From: Rodentibacter caecimuris
GTDB lineage: Bacteria; Pseudomonadota; Gammaproteobacteria; Enterobacterales; Pasteurellaceae
DNA length: 64,000 nucleotides
Reading direction: 5' to 3' (one strand)
NCBI RefSeq assembly: GCF_024622045.1
Contig: NZ_JANKBP010000004.1
The notes under the pieces were generated by a model, which saw only the letters and a program-made list of their open reading frames with translations, did no database searches and was not told the DNA's origin. Position numbers and translations under genes: made by a program. Shown here piece by piece: positions 61,083-64,000 of this stretch. The first letter of the stretch is position 1; each line of letters starts with the position of its first letter.

Positions 61083-61098
61083 TGTGAGTTTGATCACA
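61083..61098 (+). promoter_or_regulatory. CRP site 2 of mglB, class II position
   Basis: TGTGAGTTTGATCACA, perfect half-sites. Centre 61090.5, which is -41.5 from a start near 61132. Confidence 0.85.
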
Positions 61099-61119
61099 GA
61101 CTTACGGGAATTTGCTCAG

Positions 61120-61125
61120 TATTAT
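61120..61125 (+). promoter_or_regulatory. -10 element of the mglB promoter
   Basis: TATTAT, 22 bases past the CRP site, with the implied start near 61132. Confidence 0.65.
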
Positions 61126-61130
61126 GCCAA

Positions 61131-61153
61131 GACAGTTATGACAACTGTCATAA
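61131..61153 (+). other. Stem-loop at the inferred 5' end of the mglB mRNA
   Basis: GACAGTT-ATGAC-AACTGTC, and in the overlapping reading TTATGACA-AC-TGTCATAA. Both pairings lie at the predicted transcript start. Confidence 0.5.
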
Positions 61154-61205
61154 TAACGTACAGTGTCTTCTTTGTTCACATCAACCTTCCAACTAGGAGT
61201 GTTTT

Positions 61206-62198
61206 ATGAAAAAAACAGTATTAAGCGCAATCGCTTTAGCAGTAGGTTTAGGCTCGGTTACGGCAAGCTACGCAGCGGATAACCGTATTGGGGTCACCAT
61301 TTATAAATATGATGACAACTTTATGTCATTAATGCGTAAAGAAATTGATAAAGAAGCAAAAACATTACAAGGCATTGAGTTATTAATGAATGACTCTCAA
61401 AATGCCCAATCCATCCAAAATGACCAAGTTGATGTATTACTTTCTAAAGGTGTGAAAGCGCTTGCAATCAACTTAGTAGATCCGGCTGCCGCACCAACCA
61501 TTATCAGTAAAGCAAAACCGGATAATATTCCTGTGGTGTTCTTCAATAAAGATCCCGGTGCCAAAGCGATTGGTAGCTATGAACAAGCCTACTATGTCGG
61601 TACCGATCCAAAAGAATCAGGCGTTATCCAAGGCAACCTAATTGCAAAACAATGGAAAGCAACACCTGAATTTGATTTAAACAAAGACGGTAAAATCCAA
61701 TTTGTATTACTAAAAGGTGAACCCGGACATCCTGATGCTGAAGCCCGTACAAAATATGTTATAGATGAATTAAATAAACAGGGTATTCAAACAGAGCAAT
61801 TATTTATTGATACCGGTATGTGGGATGCCGCAATGGCAAAAGACAAAGTGGATGCTTGGTTATCCAGTTCTAAAGCCAATAATATTGAAGTGATCATTTC
61901 TAATAATGACGGTATGGCATTAGGTGCATTGGAAGCGACAAAAGCGCACGGTAAAAAATTACCGATTTTCGGTGTCGATGCATTACCTGAAGCCCTACAA
62001 CTTATTAAGAAAGGGGAATTGGCCGGTACCGTATTAAATGACGGCGTAAATCAAGGTAAAGCCGTTGTTCAATTAGCCAATAACCTCGCCCAAGGCAAAC
62101 CAGCTACCGAAGGCACCAAATGGGAATTAAAAGATCGCGTTGTACGTATCCCTTATGTAGGTGTGGATAAAGATAATTTAGCTGAATTCTTAAAATAA
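61206..62198 (+). CDS. mglB: Galactose/methyl-galactoside periplasmic binding protein
   Basis: 330 aa. Signal peptide to about residue 24 (LAVGLGSVTASYA, cut before ADNRIG). The mature protein matches MglB: RIGVTIYKYDDNFMSLMRKE, VVFFNKDPGAKAIGSYEQAY, and a calcium loop FDLNKDGKIQFV (D-L-N-K-D-G-K). ISNNDGMALGALEATKAHG and FGVDALPEALQLI are sugar-contact regions. It binds galactose and glucose for import and often serves chemotaxis, though no chemotaxis gene is nearby. TAGGAG stands 8 bases before the ATG. Confidence 0.97.
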   Translation: MKKTVLSAIALAVGLGSVTASYAADNRIGVTIYKYDDNFMSLMRKEIDKEAKTLQGIELLMNDSQNAQSIQNDQVDVLLSKGVKALAINLVDPAAAPTIISKAKPDNIPVVFFNKDPGAKAIGSYEQAYYVGTDPKESGVIQGNLIAKQWKATPEFDLNKDGKIQFVLLKGEPGHPDAEARTKYVIDELNKQGIQTEQLFIDTGMWDAAMAKDKVDAWLSSSKANNIEVIISNNDGMALGALEATKAHGKKLPIFGVDALPEALQLIKKGELAGTVLNDGVNQGKAVVQLANNLAQGKPATEGTKWELKDRVVRIPYVGVDKDNLAEFLK

Positions 62199-62222
62199 AA
62201 CTAATATCAGTGATGTAACCTT

Positions 62223-62251
62223 TAGGGGGAGTATTTCTACTTCCCCTATTT
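62223..62251 (+). other. Stem-loop between mglB and mglA
   Basis: TAGGGGGAGTA and TACTTCCCCTA pair over 11 bases (one G-T) with loop TTTC, followed by only three T. It is too weak in T run to be a full terminator. Confidence 0.65.
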
Positions 62252-62266
62252 CAAATGAGGTTGGAT

Positions 62267-63787
62267 ATGACAACTCAAGATTTAAGTCAAGGTAGTCAGG
62301 TACTGCTTACGATGACCAATGTCAGTAAATCCTTTCCGGGCGTAAAAGCCTTAGATAGTGCAAACTTAACCGTCTGTTCTCATTCTGTTCATGCCTTAAT
62401 GGGAGAAAATGGAGCGGGAAAATCTACATTATTAAAATGTTTGTTCGGTATTTATGCCAAAGATGAAGGTGAGATTTTTTTCTTAGGTAAACCCGTCAAT
62501 TTTAAAACATCAAAAGAAGCCCTCGAAAATGGCATTTCTATGGTGCACCAAGAGCTCAATCTCGTACGCCAGACCAGTGTCATGGACAACCTTTGGCTTG
62601 GACGCTATCCGCTTAAGGGGCCATTTGTCGATCACGCCAAAATGTATCGTGATACCAAAGCGATTTTTGATGAATTGGAGATTGATGTTGATCCAAAAGA
62701 AAAAGTCGCCAAACTTTCTGTTTCTCAAATGCAGATGATCGAGATTGCAAAAGCATTCTCTTATGATGCCAAAATCGTCATTATGGATGAACCAACATCA
62801 TCGCTTTCTGAAAAAGAAGTCGAACATCTGTTTAAAATTATTCAAAAATTAAAAGATCGCGGCTGCGGCATTATTTACATTTCTCACAAAATGGATGAAA
62901 TTTTCAAAATTTGTGACGAAATTACTATTTTACGTGATGGGAAGTGGATCAATACCGTGCCGGTAAAAACCTCCAGTATGGAACAAATTGTTTCAATGAT
63001 GGTAGGACGCGAACTTACCCAGCGTTTCCCTGAAAAAACAAATGTCCCAAAAGAAGTTGTACTTAAAGCCGAACATTTAACTGCCATCAATCAGCCCTCT
63101 ATTCAAGATGTCTCTTTTGAATTGCGTAAGGGTGAAATTTTAGGTATTGCGGGTCTAGTCGGTGCAAAACGTACAGATATTGTCGAAGCTATTTTCGGCG
63201 TGCGTGAACTGAAAAGCGGTACAATTAAGCTACACGATAAAATTGTCAAAAATCGAACCGCACTTGAAGCAATTAATAACGGTTTTGCACTTGTCACCGA
63301 AGAACGCCGTACTACTGGGATCTACTCCAATCTAAGCATTGAATTCAATTCTTTGATTTCAAATATGAAATCTTACCTTACGCCTTGGAAATTACTTAGC
63401 AATAAGAAAATGCGTAGTGATACCCAATGGGTCATTGATTCAATGAATGTAAAAACACCTTCACACAAAACCACGATTGGATCACTTTCCGGCGGTAATC
63501 AACAAAAAGTTATTATTGGTCGTTGGTTACTTACCCAACCGGAAATTTTGATGCTTGACGAACCAACCCGAGGCATTGATATCGGTGCTAAATTTGAAAT
63601 TTACCAGCTCATTCAAGAGCTTGCTAAAAAAGACAAAGGTATCATTATGATTTCCTCTGAGATGCCGGAGTTATTAGGGACAACCGATAGAATTCTCGTA
63701 ATGAGTAACGGTCGGGTTGCCGGTATTGTAGAGACTGCAAAAACTTCTCAGGAAGAAATTTTACAGTTGGCGGCGAAATATTTATAA
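62267..63787 (+). CDS. mglA: Galactoside ABC transporter ATPase (double ABC)
   Basis: 506 aa from the ATG at 62267 (MTTQDLSQGSQVLLTMTNVS), the E. coli MglA length; an in-frame ATG four codons upstream is less likely. Two ABC domains: the first with Walker A GENGAGKSTLLKCLFG, signature LSVSQMQMIEIAKAF and Walker B KIVIMDEPTSSL. The second has a degenerate Walker A (GLVGAKRTDIVEAIFG), signature SLSGGNQQKVIIGRW and LMLDEPTRGIDIGAKFEIYQ. It powers galactose import by MglC. It lies 68 bases after mglB. Confidence 0.97.
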   Translation: MTTQDLSQGSQVLLTMTNVSKSFPGVKALDSANLTVCSHSVHALMGENGAGKSTLLKCLFGIYAKDEGEIFFLGKPVNFKTSKEALENGISMVHQELNLVRQTSVMDNLWLGRYPLKGPFVDHAKMYRDTKAIFDELEIDVDPKEKVAKLSVSQMQMIEIAKAFSYDAKIVIMDEPTSSLSEKEVEHLFKIIQKLKDRGCGIIYISHKMDEIFKICDEITILRDGKWINTVPVKTSSMEQIVSMMVGRELTQRFPEKTNVPKEVVLKAEHLTAINQPSIQDVSFELRKGEILGIAGLVGAKRTDIVEAIFGVRELKSGTIKLHDKIVKNRTALEAINNGFALVTEERRTTGIYSNLSIEFNSLISNMKSYLTPWKLLSNKKMRSDTQWVIDSMNVKTPSHKTTIGSLSGGNQQKVIIGRWLLTQPEILMLDEPTRGIDIGAKFEIYQLIQELAKKDKGIIMISSEMPELLGTTDRILVMSNGRVAGIVETAKTSQEEILQLAAKYL

Positions 63788-63809
63788 CAATATAAGGAAC
63801 AAATGAATT

Positions 63810-64000
63810 ATGAGTGCCCTAGAAAAAAATAAATCCTTTGATCTTCTAAAACAAAATGCGATCTATTTTGTGCTATTGATTTTACTCGGCATTATCATTG
63901 CACAAGATCCAACTTTCTTAAATCTTATCAATTTTAGTAATATTCTTACCCAATCCTCCGTGCGTTTAATTATCGCATTGGGTGTAGCGGGATTATTGGT
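63810..64000 (+). CDS. mglC: Galactoside ABC transporter permease, partial (cut by window end)
   Basis: Only the first 63 codons are present. MSALEKNKSFDLLKQNAIYF precedes the first membrane helix (VLLILLGIIIAQDPTFL) and a second begins at VRLIIALGVAG. Matches the start of MglC. AAGGA lies 11 bases ahead of the ATG at 63810; the nearer ATG at 63803 is out of frame and stops after nine codons. Third gene of the mglBAC operon. Confidence 0.95.
   Translation, partial: MSALEKNKSFDLLKQNAIYFVLLILLGIIIAQDPTFLNLINFSNILTQSSVRLIIALGVAGLL

Overview
This is a chromosomal window from a member of the Pasteurellaceae. The 9-base DNA uptake signal core AAGTGCGGT (or its complement) occurs at least 40 times by eye. 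This is the Haemophilus/Pasteurella/Aggregatibacter-type signal rather than the Actinobacillus pleuropneumoniae type. Gene content and order (ffh-ypjD-yfjD, mlaFEDCB-ibaG-murA, pth-ychF, galTKM next to mglBAC, tesB with a DUF455 gene) fit that family. I do not name a species. I saw no tRNA, rRNA or CRISPR array.

Layout. 1-4.6 kb: the end of a type VI secretion (T6SS) adaptor-like gene, a VasX-like pore-forming effector and a membrane protein that is probably its immunity partner. 4.6-5.26 kb: an IS200/IS605-type element whose only gene is frameshifted, bounded by matching hairpins. 5.7-15.6 kb: one giant trimeric autotransporter adhesin (3289 aa, minus strand) with five collagen-like modules and its own terminator. 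15.6-16.8 kb: a probable broken gene and a divergent Xre-type regulator. 16.9-24.8 kb: housekeeping genes (xseA, roxA, rnfH, pth, ychF, mmuM, a uracil-DNA glycosylase-like gene, a basic amino acid antiporter-like gene). 25.3-26.9 kb: a glycosyltransferase-like gene in AT-rich surroundings. 27.1-32.9 kb: a second T6SS module in minus-strand order vgrG, phospholipase D effector (Tle5 type), Sel1-repeat immunity candidate. 33-39.5 kb: a PurR-box purine permease, yjjPB, a CorC-like protein, ypjD and ffh. 39.5-42.6 kb: a small Cys-rich protein behind an exact FNR box, a YgjV-like protein and a metR-azlC-azlD operon. 42.7-45.1 kb: a CRP-box yjiH-yjiG-M20 peptidase operon. 45.2-56.4 kb: the Gcr membrane protein, tesB, DUF455, the Mla lipid transport operon with ibaG and murA, lnt and corC. 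56.5-64 kb: galactose metabolism (galM, galK, galT), its LacI-family regulator and the high-affinity galactose importer mglBAC, with mglC cut by the window end.

How the parts work together. MglBAC brings in galactose and GalM/GalK/GalT turn it into UDP-galactose and glucose-1-phosphate, under one GalR/GalS-type repressor and CRP. CRP sites stand 41.5 bases from plausible start sites for both galT and mglB, with GalR-type operators alongside. The two T6SS modules carry different toxins (a membrane pore former and a phospholipase), each with a candidate immunity protein. No T6SS structural genes other than vgrG are in the window. Mla, Lnt, MurA and the adhesin all act in building or decorating the envelope.

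The least expected observations are the FNR/NarP-like promoter in front of an uncharacterised protein ending CGSCGGCI, the five-fold collagen-like architecture of the adhesin, the long coiled-coil insertion between the two phospholipase D motifs, the transthyretin-like tail on VgrG, and the linkage of metR with azlCD.
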